Assembly: GCA_050741915.1 (NCBI GenBank) | Contig: JBOGEX010000040.1 | Location: 1-28,245 of the forward strand | DNA length: 28,245 nucleotides | DNA from: JACCTH01 sp050741915 | Lineage (GTDB): Bacteria > Actinomycetota > Acidimicrobiia > Spongiisociales > ZC4RG35 | Direction of reading: 5' to 3' | Part shown: one piece after another, positions 1 through 7,793 of the stretch | How the letters are laid out: every line of letters starts with the position of its first letter | Numbering within the stretch: the first letter of the stretch is position 1 | Notes under the pieces: generated by a model | The model's input: only the letters and a program-made list of their open reading frames with translations | The model's database searches: none | What the model was told of the DNA's origin: nothing | Translations under genes and position numbers: made by a program

Positions 1-1
1 C

Positions 2-121
2 GGCTTCGACCACGCCATGCTCGGTGTCGACTCCGACAGCCTCACCGGCGCCTATCGCCTATACGAGAGTCTCGGGTTTACACCTCTGCATCGGCAGGTC
101 CAACATCAAATCGAGGTCTAG
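2..121 (+). CDS. C-terminal end of a GNAT-type N-acetyltransferase (5' partial)
   Basis: Only the last 39 codons are inside the window, in frame 2 and ending in TAG at 119-121. The peptide has the pattern that closes many GNAT acetyltransferases: a short strand (LGVDSDSLTGA), a helix (YRLYESLGF) and a final strand ending in HQIEV. The 'A..LYESLGF' element is the usual family signature near acetyl-CoA motif B. Substrate cannot be told from this fragment. The next gene lies 3 bases away on the opposite strand, so the two genes converge with no visible terminator. Confidence 0.7.
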   Translation, partial: GFDHAMLGVDSDSLTGAYRLYESLGFTPLHRQVQHQIEV

Positions 122-124
122 GCC

Positions 125-667
125 TCAGCCGGTGATTGCTTCTCCATCGGCGCCGATTACCCACCAGATCTCGCCAACCCCTTGACCGTTGATGTCACCG
201 GGAGCGGCATCGCCCGCGAAGTAATAGAGCGGCCAACCGTTGTATGTCACCTGGACACCCCCGTCGGTACGGGTCGCGGTTCCTATCAGCGCGGCGTCGA
301 GTCCGGCCCCCGCAGAAACCTCGGCGGTCAGAGCCGGCCAGTTTTCGGCGCAGGTGTCGTAGCAGGTGGGATCGCCTTGCTCGTCGGGCATGAAGAGGTA
401 GAGCGTCCGACCTTCGGAGTCCGTGATGATGTCCCCCAGGTCGGTCGTCGCCAGCGCTAGCTCTTCTCCAGCCGCCGCTGCCGCAGTTGTCGTGGTTTCC
501 CCGGCGGTCGTCGCAGGAGCCGACGTGGTTGCTGGTTCGGCAGTGGTGGCGGGAGAGTCAGTCGTGGGAGTTGCCGATGTGGCAGTGGTGGCGGCATCGC
601 CGCCGCCACACGCAGCAATCACGAGAGCAACGACGATCAGTAGAACCCGATTCTGTTTCATGTTCAA
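125..667 (-). CDS. Secreted-repeat lipoprotein (COG4315 / PF03640 type)
   Basis: A 180-residue exported lipoprotein. The N-terminus has a positively charged start, a hydrophobic stretch and a lipobox (VIAAC) with the acylated Cys at residue 20. A Ser/Thr/Ala-rich, probably extended linker follows to about residue 70. The C-terminal half carries two copies of the secreted repeat: one with LYLFMPDEQGDPTCYDTC and WPALTAE, one with VTYNGWPLYYFAGD followed by GDINGQGVGEIWWV. Function of this family is not established; some members are linked to redox or cell-surface roles. The start is supported by a GGAGG seven bases upstream of the ATG. It is transcribed divergently from the acyl-CoA dehydrogenase operon. 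Confidence 0.88.
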   Translation of the reverse strand: MNMKQNRVLLIVVALVIAACGGGDAATTATSATPTTDSPATTAEPATTSAPATTAGETTTTAAAAAGEELALATTDLGDIITDSEGRTLYLFMPDEQGDPTCYDTCAENWPALTAEVSAGAGLDAALIGTATRTDGGVQVTYNGWPLYYFAGDAAPGDINGQGVGEIWWVIGADGEAITG

Positions 668-753
668 ACCTCCAGAGAGGGATACGGGACCAATCGACCG
701 GCTGGTTCCAGTCTCTTTTGGCTCTTTGGTAGTTAGCCTTGAGAGCAGAGATC

Positions 754-2505
754 ATGGGATACAAGCCGCCGCTAGAGGACATTGATTTCACACTGAATCA
801 TGTTGTCGACTTGGCCGCGGTCCAAAAGCTCAACGGCTTTCAGCATGCCGATCCCGAAACCGTGCGCGGCGTCCTGGAAGAGGCGGGTCGCTTCTTTACA
901 GAAGTGATTGCGCCCTTGAACACCATCGGCGATCGCCAGGGAAGTCGCCTCCAAGAAGACGGGACGATCAAAACCCCCGAAGGCTTCAAGGCCGCCTACG
1001 CCAAGTTTGTCGAATCAGGTTGGGGTGGAGTCCATGTTGACGAGCGCTGGGGAGGCGGCGGCCTTCCCTACACCGTTGGGGTCGTCATTCAGGAGATGTT
1101 CAAGTCGGCCAACATGGCGTTCTCGCTCTGTCCACTTCTGACCCAGGCAGCTATCGAGGCCTTGAGCCAGCACGGCTCCGAGGAGCAGCAGGCCACCTAT
1201 TTGGAGAAGTTGGTGACCGGCGAGTGGAGCGGGACCATGTGCCTGACGGAGCCCCAGGCGGGCTCCGATGTCGGGGCGCTCACCACCCGGGCGGAGCCGC
1301 AAGGCGACGGCACCTATCGCCTCTTCGGTCAGAAGATCTTCATCACCTGGGGCGAACACGACCTCACCGAGAACATCGTTCATCTCGTTTTGGCCCGCAC
1401 TCCTCGGGCCGCCCCCGGGACAAAAGGGATCTCACTTTTCCTGGTCCCGAAGTTCATTCCCACCCCAGAAGGCGAGCCCGGAGAACGCAACGACCTCAAA
1501 GTGGTCTCAATCGAGCACAAGATGGGCATACACGCCTCGCCAACCTGTGTGATGTCGTTTGGCGACGAGGGCAAGGGCGCGCTCGGATTCCTGATTGGCG
1601 AAGAGCAATCGGGGATGCGCTACATGTTCACAATGATGAACACTGCCCGCATCGGAGTCGGGATCGAGGGCCTGTCGATCTCGGAAGCGGCTTATCAGAA
1701 GGCGCTTGAGTTCTCGCGGGTGCGAGTGCAGGGGCGTCCGGTCGGCGAAGCTGCGGACGCCGAGATCATCGAACACCCCGACGTCCGTCGCATGCTCCTC
1801 ACCATACGCGCTTACAAAGAGGCTTTGCGCGGCCTCCTCTACTACAACGCCTTTCAGGTCGACCTCGAGCGACACGCCGAATCCGACGAGGAGCGTCAGC
1901 ACGCCGAGGAACGGGTGGCTTTGTTGACGCCGATCTCGAAGGCCTGGTCGACCGACGTCGGGGTAGAGATGGCCTCGGTCGGTATCCAGGTCCATGGCGG
2001 GATGGGGTTCGTCGAGGAGACCGGCGCCGCTCAGTTCTACCGCGACATTCGCATCGCCCCCATCTACGAGGGGACCAACGGGATCCAGGCCGTGGATCTC
2101 GTCACCCGCAAGCTGGGAATGCGCCAGGGTGCTGTCGTTTCTGAATTACTCGACGAGATCCTGCAGACAGCGGCCGATGGTGGATCGGAAATCAGCGACA
2201 TCACTGCTCCGTTGCTCGAAGCTCTCACCGCCGTCCGCCAGGCCACGCAGCACCTACTGGCAGTGTCGGATCCGAACGATGCCTTGGCGGGGGCAGCCCC
2301 GTATTTGCAGATGATGGGTCTGTTGTTGGGGGGGTGGGTCCATACGAAGTCAGCCATCGCTTCCGCCCAGAACACCGACGACAACTTCATGCGGGGACGA
2401 TTGGGACTGGCCCGCTTCTACAACACCCAGATCCTCCCGATGACAGGGGCACTGCTTTCCGCGGTAACCGCTCCCGAAACCCAACTGGCCGAGTCCTTCC
2501 TTTAA
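754..2505 (+). CDS. Acyl-CoA dehydrogenase, large DmdC-like subfamily
   Basis: A 583-residue flavoprotein that would oxidise an acyl-CoA to the 2,3-enoyl-CoA. I start at the ATG at 754, where the protein begins MGYKPPLEDIDF as in relatives; an in-frame TTG at 739 would add five residues. The layout is that of the long DmdC-like group: an N-terminal extra segment, the FAD-binding core (CLTEPQAGSDVGA, then GQKIFITWGEHD), and a C-terminal extension beyond residue 460. The likely catalytic base is Glu439 in IYEGTNGIQ. About 580 residues is normal for this subgroup, against about 380 for classic members. The SDR gene starts three bases after the stop, so this is the first gene of a three-gene operon. 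Substrate cannot be inferred; methylmercaptopropionyl-CoA is only one known substrate of the subfamily. Confidence 0.93.
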   Translation: MGYKPPLEDIDFTLNHVVDLAAVQKLNGFQHADPETVRGVLEEAGRFFTEVIAPLNTIGDRQGSRLQEDGTIKTPEGFKAAYAKFVESGWGGVHVDERWGGGGLPYTVGVVIQEMFKSANMAFSLCPLLTQAAIEALSQHGSEEQQATYLEKLVTGEWSGTMCLTEPQAGSDVGALTTRAEPQGDGTYRLFGQKIFITWGEHDLTENIVHLVLARTPRAAPGTKGISLFLVPKFIPTPEGEPGERNDLKVVSIEHKMGIHASPTCVMSFGDEGKGALGFLIGEEQSGMRYMFTMMNTARIGVGIEGLSISEAAYQKALEFSRVRVQGRPVGEAADAEIIEHPDVRRMLLTIRAYKEALRGLLYYNAFQVDLERHAESDEERQHAEERVALLTPISKAWSTDVGVEMASVGIQVHGGMGFVEETGAAQFYRDIRIAPIYEGTNGIQAVDLVTRKLGMRQGAVVSELLDEILQTAADGGSEISDITAPLLEALTAVRQATQHLLAVSDPNDALAGAAPYLQMMGLLLGGWVHTKSAIASAQNTDDNFMRGRLGLARFYNTQILPMTGALLSAVTAPETQLAESFL

Positions 2506-2508
2506 TCC

Positions 2509-3276
2509 ATGGACATCGCCGGCAAAGTGGCGGTGGTAACTGGAGCCGGGAGTGGGATTGGCGCCGCATTGACTCGTTCCTTTACCGGCAACGGCGCCAA
2601 GGTGATCGCAGCCGACATCGACCTCGGTCGGGTAGCGGAGGTCGCCAGCGTCACCGGCGCCTATCCGATCGGTGTCGACATCGGCCAGGAAGAGGACAAC
2701 GTTCGGCTCATCGAGCAGGCTGAGAACCAGTTCGGACCGATCGACCTTTTCTGCGCCAACGCCGGCATCGCTTACGAAGGCTCCGAGCAAAGTTCGGATG
2801 AAGAGTGGGAGCGAATGTGGAGGGTGAACTTCCTTTCGCATGTCTACGCAGCCCGCCACCTTGTGCCCCGCTGGCAGGAGCGCGGTGCCGGTTATCTCCT
2901 GATCACAGCCTCGGCGGCAGGACTGCTCACCAACATCGGTGCCGCTCAGTACTCGGTCACCAAACATGCCGCCGTCGCTTTCGCCGAGTGGGTCTCGATC
3001 ACCTATGGGGACGACGGGATCAAGGTTTCCTGCCTATGTCCGCAGGGAGTCCTGACCCCGATCCTGGAGATGGAGGGCGAGACCCGCGACTACCTTCGAG
3101 CGAGCGCCATCACCCCCGAAGCGGTCACCGAGTCGGTCCTCCAAGGCTTGGCCGAGGAGCGTTTCCTGATCCTCCCCCATCCCGAGGTGGCGCAATACGA
3201 ACAACGGCGAGCAGAGGATCGGGATGGATGGCTGGAGGCAATGCGGCGGCTCCGGCGTAACCTTCGGGGACGATGA
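2509..3276 (+). CDS. Short-chain dehydrogenase/reductase (SDR)
   Basis: A 255-residue classical SDR. The Rossmann motif TGAGSGIG lies at residues 11-18 and CANAG at 82-86. The catalytic Ser135, Tyr148 and Lys152 lie in ITASAAG and QYSVTKHA. Asp36 at the end of the second strand (AADID) suggests NAD(H) rather than NADP(H). The gene sits between an acyl-CoA dehydrogenase and a ketoacyl synthase, which suggests oxidoreduction of a hydroxy- or ketoacyl intermediate, but that is inference. It overlaps the next gene by four bases (ATGA). No clear ribosome binding site precedes its ATG, fitting translational coupling to the gene upstream. Confidence 0.92.
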   Translation: MDIAGKVAVVTGAGSGIGAALTRSFTGNGAKVIAADIDLGRVAEVASVTGAYPIGVDIGQEEDNVRLIEQAENQFGPIDLFCANAGIAYEGSEQSSDEEWERMWRVNFLSHVYAARHLVPRWQERGAGYLLITASAAGLLTNIGAAQYSVTKHAAVAFAEWVSITYGDDGIKVSCLCPQGVLTPILEMEGETRDYLRASAITPEAVTESVLQGLAEERFLILPHPEVAQYEQRRAEDRDGWLEAMRRLRRNLRGR

Positions 3277-4442
3277 CCACCAAACGGCGAGTCGCCATCA
3301 CCGGGGTTGGGATCGTCAGCCAACCAGGGATCGGGGTCACAGAGTTCTGGAAAGGGCTTCAGACCGAGCCCAGTTCCGGTCGCCACCACGAAATATCTGA
3401 CTGGGATCCGGAAAAGTGGATGCCACGCAAGGAAGCCCGTCGGATGGACCGCTTCGCCCAGATGGCCATCGTCGCCACCGAGGAGGCGATGGAACGGGCC
3501 GGCACGTTGACCACAGCCCCAGATCGAGTGGCGGTGGCCATCGCCAGCGGGATCGGAGGGCTGGAAGCACTGGAGGAGCTGGTCGAGACCTCTTATGACG
3601 ATGACCGCCGACCCTCGCCCCTGCTGATACCGATGATGATGTGCAATGCCGCCGCCGCGGCAGTTTCGATCAAGTACGGATTCGGCGGACCGGTCACCAC
3701 CCAGGTGGTGGCGTGTGCAGCCGGCGCCCAAGCGATCACCGACGCCCTCCGCACCCTGCAGTGGGGATATGCCGACGCCGCCGTGGCCGGTGGTTGCGAG
3801 GCCGCCATTCGCCAGCCGTCAATCGCGGGATTTCTCTCCTCGCGGGCAATGTCGCTAACCACTACCGCCCGCCCCTTCTCCGTGGACCGGGACGGCATGG
3901 TCCTCGGCGAGGGGGCCGGGATCTTCGTGCTTGAGGAATGGGAGATGGCGAAGGCCCGCGGGGCAACGATCCTGGCCGAGCTCGCGGGTGCCTCGGCCAC
4001 CGGCGACGCCCATCACCTCACCGCCCCCCATCCCGAAGGCGCAGGGGCGGAGCGGGCGATTCGACTGGCCCTGGCCGACGCCGGGCTCGAGCCTGATGAC
4101 GTGGGCTACGTCAATGCGCACGGAACCGGCACTGACCTCAACGATCGCACCGAGGGGATCGTGATCTCGAGGGTGTTCGATCCCCAGCCGCCGGTGTCCT
4201 CCATCAAGGGCGCAACCGGCCACGCACTCGGGGCCAGTGGCGCCATCGAGGCGGTGGCCTCGGTGCTCGCCATCAACAACCGCGAGCTACCTCCAAATCT
4301 CGGCATGACCCGCCAGGACCCGGAGATCCCCCTGACGGACATCGTTACCGAGCCCCGGCCTTTCGACCCCGCTCCGGTGATCACCAACTCCTTCGGATTC
4401 GGTGGCCACAACAGCGTCCTCGTTATCTCGCCGCCGTCGTAA
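3273..4442 (+). CDS. Beta-ketoacyl-ACP synthase, FabF/KAS II type
   Basis: A 389-residue thiolase-fold condensing enzyme that joins an acyl group to malonyl-ACP. Cys148 in VVACAAGAQ is the nucleophile, His283 in NAHGTGTDLND and His317 in IKGATGHALGASG complete the Cys-His-His triad, and Lys312 is the usual lysine of the same motif. The C-terminal NSFGFGGHN loop is also typical. Length is slightly shorter than standard FabF (about 410). It is the last gene of the operon with the acyl-CoA dehydrogenase and SDR. No acyl carrier protein gene is nearby, so it either uses the general ACP or makes a specialised lipid; I cannot decide. A TPP riboswitch begins right after its stop. Confidence 0.93.
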   Translation: MTTKRRVAITGVGIVSQPGIGVTEFWKGLQTEPSSGRHHEISDWDPEKWMPRKEARRMDRFAQMAIVATEEAMERAGTLTTAPDRVAVAIASGIGGLEALEELVETSYDDDRRPSPLLIPMMMCNAAAAAVSIKYGFGGPVTTQVVACAAGAQAITDALRTLQWGYADAAVAGGCEAAIRQPSIAGFLSSRAMSLTTTARPFSVDRDGMVLGEGAGIFVLEEWEMAKARGATILAELAGASATGDAHHLTAPHPEGAGAERAIRLALADAGLEPDDVGYVNAHGTGTDLNDRTEGIVISRVFDPQPPVSSIKGATGHALGASGAIEAVASVLAINNRELPPNLGMTRQDPEIPLTDIVTEPRPFDPAPVITNSFGFGGHNSVLVISPPS

Positions 4443-4445
4443 TCT

Positions 4446-4538
4446 GATCTCGTACACACGGGAGCCCGATGGGCTGAGAGGGAGACCACTCCGACCGTAG
4501 AAACCTGATCCGGGTAATGCCGGCGTAGGGAGGAGATC
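4446..4538 (+). promoter_or_regulatory. TPP (THI-box) riboswitch
   Basis: The conserved core is present: CTGAGA (4474-4479), then ACCTGATCCGGGTAATGCC followed by GGCGTAGGGA (4503-4530). Helices read by eye: P1 GATCTC (4446-4451) with GAGATC (4533-4538); P2 ACGG (4458-4461) with CCGT (4495-4498); P3 GCCC/GGGC around 4464-4474; an optional stem GGAG/CTCC (4481-4492); P5 CCGG/CCGG. The 3' strand of P1 contains part of the Shine-Dalgarno sequence, and the thiB ATG follows one base later. Known TPP riboswitches shut down thiamine uptake and synthesis genes when TPP is bound; here the layout points to blocking of translation initiation. Confidence 0.95.
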
Positions 4539-4539
4539 G

Positions 4540-5556
4540 ATGAGGCGATTGTTCACACTGCTAGTCCTGCCGCTCGTTGCTCTGGCATGCAACGGCCAAT
4601 CAGAGCCCGTCACCCTCACGCTCATCTCTCACGACTCGTTCGCTGACGCAGTCGATGAGAGCACCTTCGCTGCCTTCACCGAAGAAACCGGCGTCGCCGT
4701 CGAGGTGCTGGCGGCGGGCGATGCCGGAGCCATGGTCAACCAGGCGATTCTGACGAAGGACAATCCGCTGGCCGACGTCCTTTTCGGAGTCGACGACACG
4801 TTTCTGCAGCGAGCGGTCGGGGCCGACATCTTTGAGGACTATCGGAGCCCGTCTCTCCCTGGAATCGTCGCCGGCATTCCGACCGATTACGACTCGGTGA
4901 CCCCGATCGACTACGGGGATGTCTGTATCAACTACGACCGCGAGGCTTTCGCCAGCACTCCCCCTCCGGAGACCCTTGATGAACTGACGATTCTCGCCAA
5001 TCAATTGGTGGTCGAGGATCCGACTCTTTCCTCACCGGGCTTGGCGTTTCTGCTGGCAACTATCGACCGCTACGGCGAAGGGTGGGTCGACTATTGGGCC
5101 GCCTTGCGCGACAACGGAGTGCTGGTAGCACCCGGGTGGTCGGAGGCCTACTACGGCGAGTTCTCCGGAGGAGGCGGCGAAGGCGATCGTCCCCTGGTCG
5201 TCTCCTACGCCTCCTCGCCCCCCGCCGAGGTGATCTTTGCCGATCCACCGGTAGAGGAGGCACCGACGGCGGTGATGACCGATGGCTGTTATCGCCAGAC
5301 CGAGTTCGCCGGCATCCTGGCGGGAACCGAGCATGCCGAAGAGGCGGGGGAACTGATCGACTTCATGCTCAGCCGCCCGTTTCAGGAGACGATCCCGCTG
5401 ACTTGGTTCGTGTATCCCGTCCTCGAGGAGGCCAGCTTGCCGCCGGAGTTCGTGGAGAACACTGCAGTCCCGAGCGACCCGGTGCAGATGGATCCGGCGG
5501 TGATCGATGAGAATCGGGAGGAATGGCTGGAAGAGTGGTCCGAAATCTTCGGATAG
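4540..5556 (+). CDS. thiB: Thiamine-type ABC transporter substrate-binding lipoprotein
   Basis: A 338-residue extracytoplasmic binding protein with a lipobox (LVALAC, acylated Cys17), as expected for a monoderm. The N-terminal strand LTLISHDSFAD matches the 'YDSF' start of ThiB and related iron/thiamine binding proteins; downstream elements such as NPLADVLFGVDDTFL and DYGDVCINYD are also ThiB-like. The TPP riboswitch one base upstream makes thiamine, or a precursor or phosphate ester of it, the most likely ligand. The start is set by GGGAGG at 4528-4533. It overlaps the permease gene by 34 bases, so the two are translationally coupled. Confidence 0.93.
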   Translation: MRRLFTLLVLPLVALACNGQSEPVTLTLISHDSFADAVDESTFAAFTEETGVAVEVLAAGDAGAMVNQAILTKDNPLADVLFGVDDTFLQRAVGADIFEDYRSPSLPGIVAGIPTDYDSVTPIDYGDVCINYDREAFASTPPPETLDELTILANQLVVEDPTLSSPGLAFLLATIDRYGEGWVDYWAALRDNGVLVAPGWSEAYYGEFSGGGGEGDRPLVVSYASSPPAEVIFADPPVEEAPTAVMTDGCYRQTEFAGILAGTEHAEEAGELIDFMLSRPFQETIPLTWFVYPVLEEASLPPEFVENTAVPSDPVQMDPAVIDENREEWLEEWSEIFG

Positions 5557-7064
5557 CGATCCTCTGGGGGGTGCCGCTCCTCTTCATCGGCTACCTCTTT
5601 CTTTACCCCCTGACGAGGATCCTCACCGAGTCGCTCACGGGTCAAGGCTTCGAGGAACTTCTCAGCCGCGATCGGTTTCTCAACTCAGCCTGGTTCACGC
5701 TCTGGCAAGCGCTGGTCTCGACGATCCTGACGCTGATCGCCAGCCTCCCCCTGACGTGGGCGCTGTCGCGCTTCAACTTCCGTGGCAAGCAACTGATTCG
5801 GGCCCTCGTCACGATTCCGTTTGTCCTGCCCACCGTCGTGGTCGGGGCGAGTTTTCTCGACCTGCTGCCGCCAGGAGTGGTCGCCATCCTCGCCGCCCAG
5901 GTCTTCTTCAACGTCGCCGTGGTGGTGCGGACCGTGGGCGGAGTTTGGAGCCGGATCGATCCAAGGGTGGAGGAAGCCGCCGCCACCCTCGGCGCGTCCC
6001 CCGGGCGCGTCCTTCGAACGGTGGCGCTGCCACTCCTGCGGCCAGCGATCGCTTCCGCGGCGGCAATCGTTTTCCTCTTCTGCTTCGCCTCGTTCGGGAC
6101 CGTTCTCATCCTCGGGGGCGGCCGCATCCGGACGATCGAGGTCGAGATCTATCAACAGGCGGTGACGTTCCTCAATCTTCCCGTCGCCGGAGCGCTGGCA
6201 GTCGTGCAACTGGTCTTCGTGGTGGCCGCGTTGCTGGTCGCCAATCGACTCCAGCGTCGGATCAGCATCGATCTTGCCGCCGAGGTGGCCCTGCCCTCTC
6301 CGCAGCCACGGCATCGTCTGGCGGTAGGGGCCGCAGTTGTCGGCACCCTGGGACTCCTCTCGCTGCCTCTGATTTCCCTGATAGGTAACTCGATCGAGCG
6401 CGGGGGCTGGAGAGGGCTCGCCGGCAGTGGAGCGAGCGCCATCAATCCCGGCCAGGCCATCGCCAATTCGCTTCTCTATGCCTCGATTGCCACGGTTATC
6501 GCCACCGGGATCGGCTTGGCCGCGGCGCAGGTCATCGGGCGGCGGGGAGGAGGTTGGCTCGACACCGCTCTCATGCTTCCCCTGGGGCTCTCGGCCGTCA
6601 CGGTTGGATTTGGATTCCTCCTCGCCCTCGACCGACCGATCGACCTGCGGGGCTCGTTCGTCCTGGTGCCGCTCGCTCATGCCCTGGTGGCGACTCCGTT
6701 TGTGGTGCGAGCAGCGCTCCCCCTCCTCCGGTCGATCAAGCCTGAGCTGCGGGAAGCGGCGAGGGTGCTGGGCGCCTCCCCTGCCCGGGTATGGAAGGAG
6801 ATCGATTTTCCGATCGTCGCCCGGGCGATGGCAGTTGGGGCCGGCCTGGCGGCGGTGGTATCCCTCGGTGAGTTCGGAGCCACCTCGTTCGTCGCCCGGC
6901 CCGCCAGCGTCACGGTGCCGACGTTGATTTTCCGCCTGCTGGGCCGTCCCGGAACGTCTTCCTACGGCACCGCCATGGCTCTCGCCGTCATTCTGGCGGC
7001 CTTGACAGCCGCACTGGTCTTGTTGGTCGACCGACTCCGCGGAAGCGAGGCCGGGACCTTCTGA
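5523..7064 (+). CDS. thiP: Thiamine-type ABC transporter permease, fused two-domain
   Basis: A 513-residue inner membrane protein with about 12 hydrophobic segments and two ABC permease domains in tandem, as in ThiP and the related FbpB iron permeases. Each half has an EAA coupling loop that docks on the ATPase: EEAAATLGASPGRV (about 150-163) and REAARVLGASPARV (about 410-423). The start ATG lies inside the 3' end of thiB and is preceded by GGGAGGA. The stop overlaps the ATPase start by one base (TGATG). Thiamine is assigned from the riboswitch and the binding protein, not from the permease itself. Confidence 0.93.
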   Translation: MAGRVVRNLRIAILWGVPLLFIGYLFLYPLTRILTESLTGQGFEELLSRDRFLNSAWFTLWQALVSTILTLIASLPLTWALSRFNFRGKQLIRALVTIPFVLPTVVVGASFLDLLPPGVVAILAAQVFFNVAVVVRTVGGVWSRIDPRVEEAAATLGASPGRVLRTVALPLLRPAIASAAAIVFLFCFASFGTVLILGGGRIRTIEVEIYQQAVTFLNLPVAGALAVVQLVFVVAALLVANRLQRRISIDLAAEVALPSPQPRHRLAVGAAVVGTLGLLSLPLISLIGNSIERGGWRGLAGSGASAINPGQAIANSLLYASIATVIATGIGLAAAQVIGRRGGGWLDTALMLPLGLSAVTVGFGFLLALDRPIDLRGSFVLVPLAHALVATPFVVRAALPLLRSIKPELREAARVLGASPARVWKEIDFPIVARAMAVGAGLAAVVSLGEFGATSFVARPASVTVPTLIFRLLGRPGTSSYGTAMALAVILAALTAALVLLVDRLRGSEAGTF

Positions 7065-7771
7065 TGCTGACGGTCAAAGACGTCTCTGTGGTTTTTGGGT
7101 CGAAGGTTGCGCTCAACCGGGTCTCCCTCGACCTCGGTGAAGCGGAGATCGTCGCTCTGTTGGGCCCCTCAGGCTCAGGGAAGTCGACCCTTTTGCGAGC
7201 AATCGCCGGGCTCGAGGAGATAACCACCGGCCACATCTCCTTCGATGGGCGCGACCTGGCTGGAGTTCCGACCCACCTGCGCGAGTTCGGCCTCATGTTC
7301 CAGACCTACGCACTCTTTCCCCACCTCACCGTTGCCGGCAACGTCGCCTTCGGTTTGCGGATGGCCAGTCGCGAACCCTCTGCGATCAAGGCTCGGGTGA
7401 CCGAGGTGTTGGAATGGGTGGGTCTGAGCAACCTCGCTGCCCGGAGAATCGAGCGACTCTCGGGTGGCGAGATGCAGAGGGTGGCGCTGGCCCGCACACT
7501 TGCTCCCAATCCACGGCTAGCCATGCTCGACGAGCCGGTGGGGGCGCTCGATCGCCGGCTGCGAGAGCGACTGGTCGAGGAGATGGCCGACTCCTTACGG
7601 GAGCTGGGGCTGGGGGTGATCTATGTGACCCATGACCATGACGAGGCCCGCGTCATTGCCGATCGGGTGGCACTGATGAACGAAGGTCGGATCGTCCAAA
7701 CCGGCACGTATCAGGAGATTGCCGACCGGCCGGCCGACGCATGGGTGGCGGATTTCGTTGCCATGTCGTAG
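7064..7771 (+). CDS. thiQ: Thiamine-type ABC transporter ATP-binding protein
   Basis: A 235-residue ATPase that powers the importer. All nucleotide-binding motifs are intact: Walker A GPSGSGKST (34-42), Q-loop Gln80 (LMFQTY), signature LSGGE (132-136), Walker B with Asp156-Glu157 (LAMLDEP), and switch His190 (YVTHDHDEA). It lacks the extra C-terminal TOBE domain of longer importer ATPases, matching the short ThiQ form. It closes the riboswitch-controlled operon and converges with the MFS gene 22 bases away; I see no obvious intrinsic terminator between them. Confidence 0.92.
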   Translation: MLTVKDVSVVFGSKVALNRVSLDLGEAEIVALLGPSGSGKSTLLRAIAGLEEITTGHISFDGRDLAGVPTHLREFGLMFQTYALFPHLTVAGNVAFGLRMASREPSAIKARVTEVLEWVGLSNLAARRIERLSGGEMQRVALARTLAPNPRLAMLDEPVGALDRRLRERLVEEMADSLRELGLGVIYVTHDHDEARVIADRVALMNEGRIVQTGTYQEIADRPADAWVADFVAMS

Positions 7772-7793
7772 CGAATGTCTCGCCCTCCACAGA

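Noticed and set aside
5685..6680. Long minus-strand frame of 331 codons inside thiP
   Set aside because: Highly charged, low-complexity protein (repeated RDGREPQG-like runs) antisense to a clear two-domain permease; a typical shadow of high-GC coding sequence.
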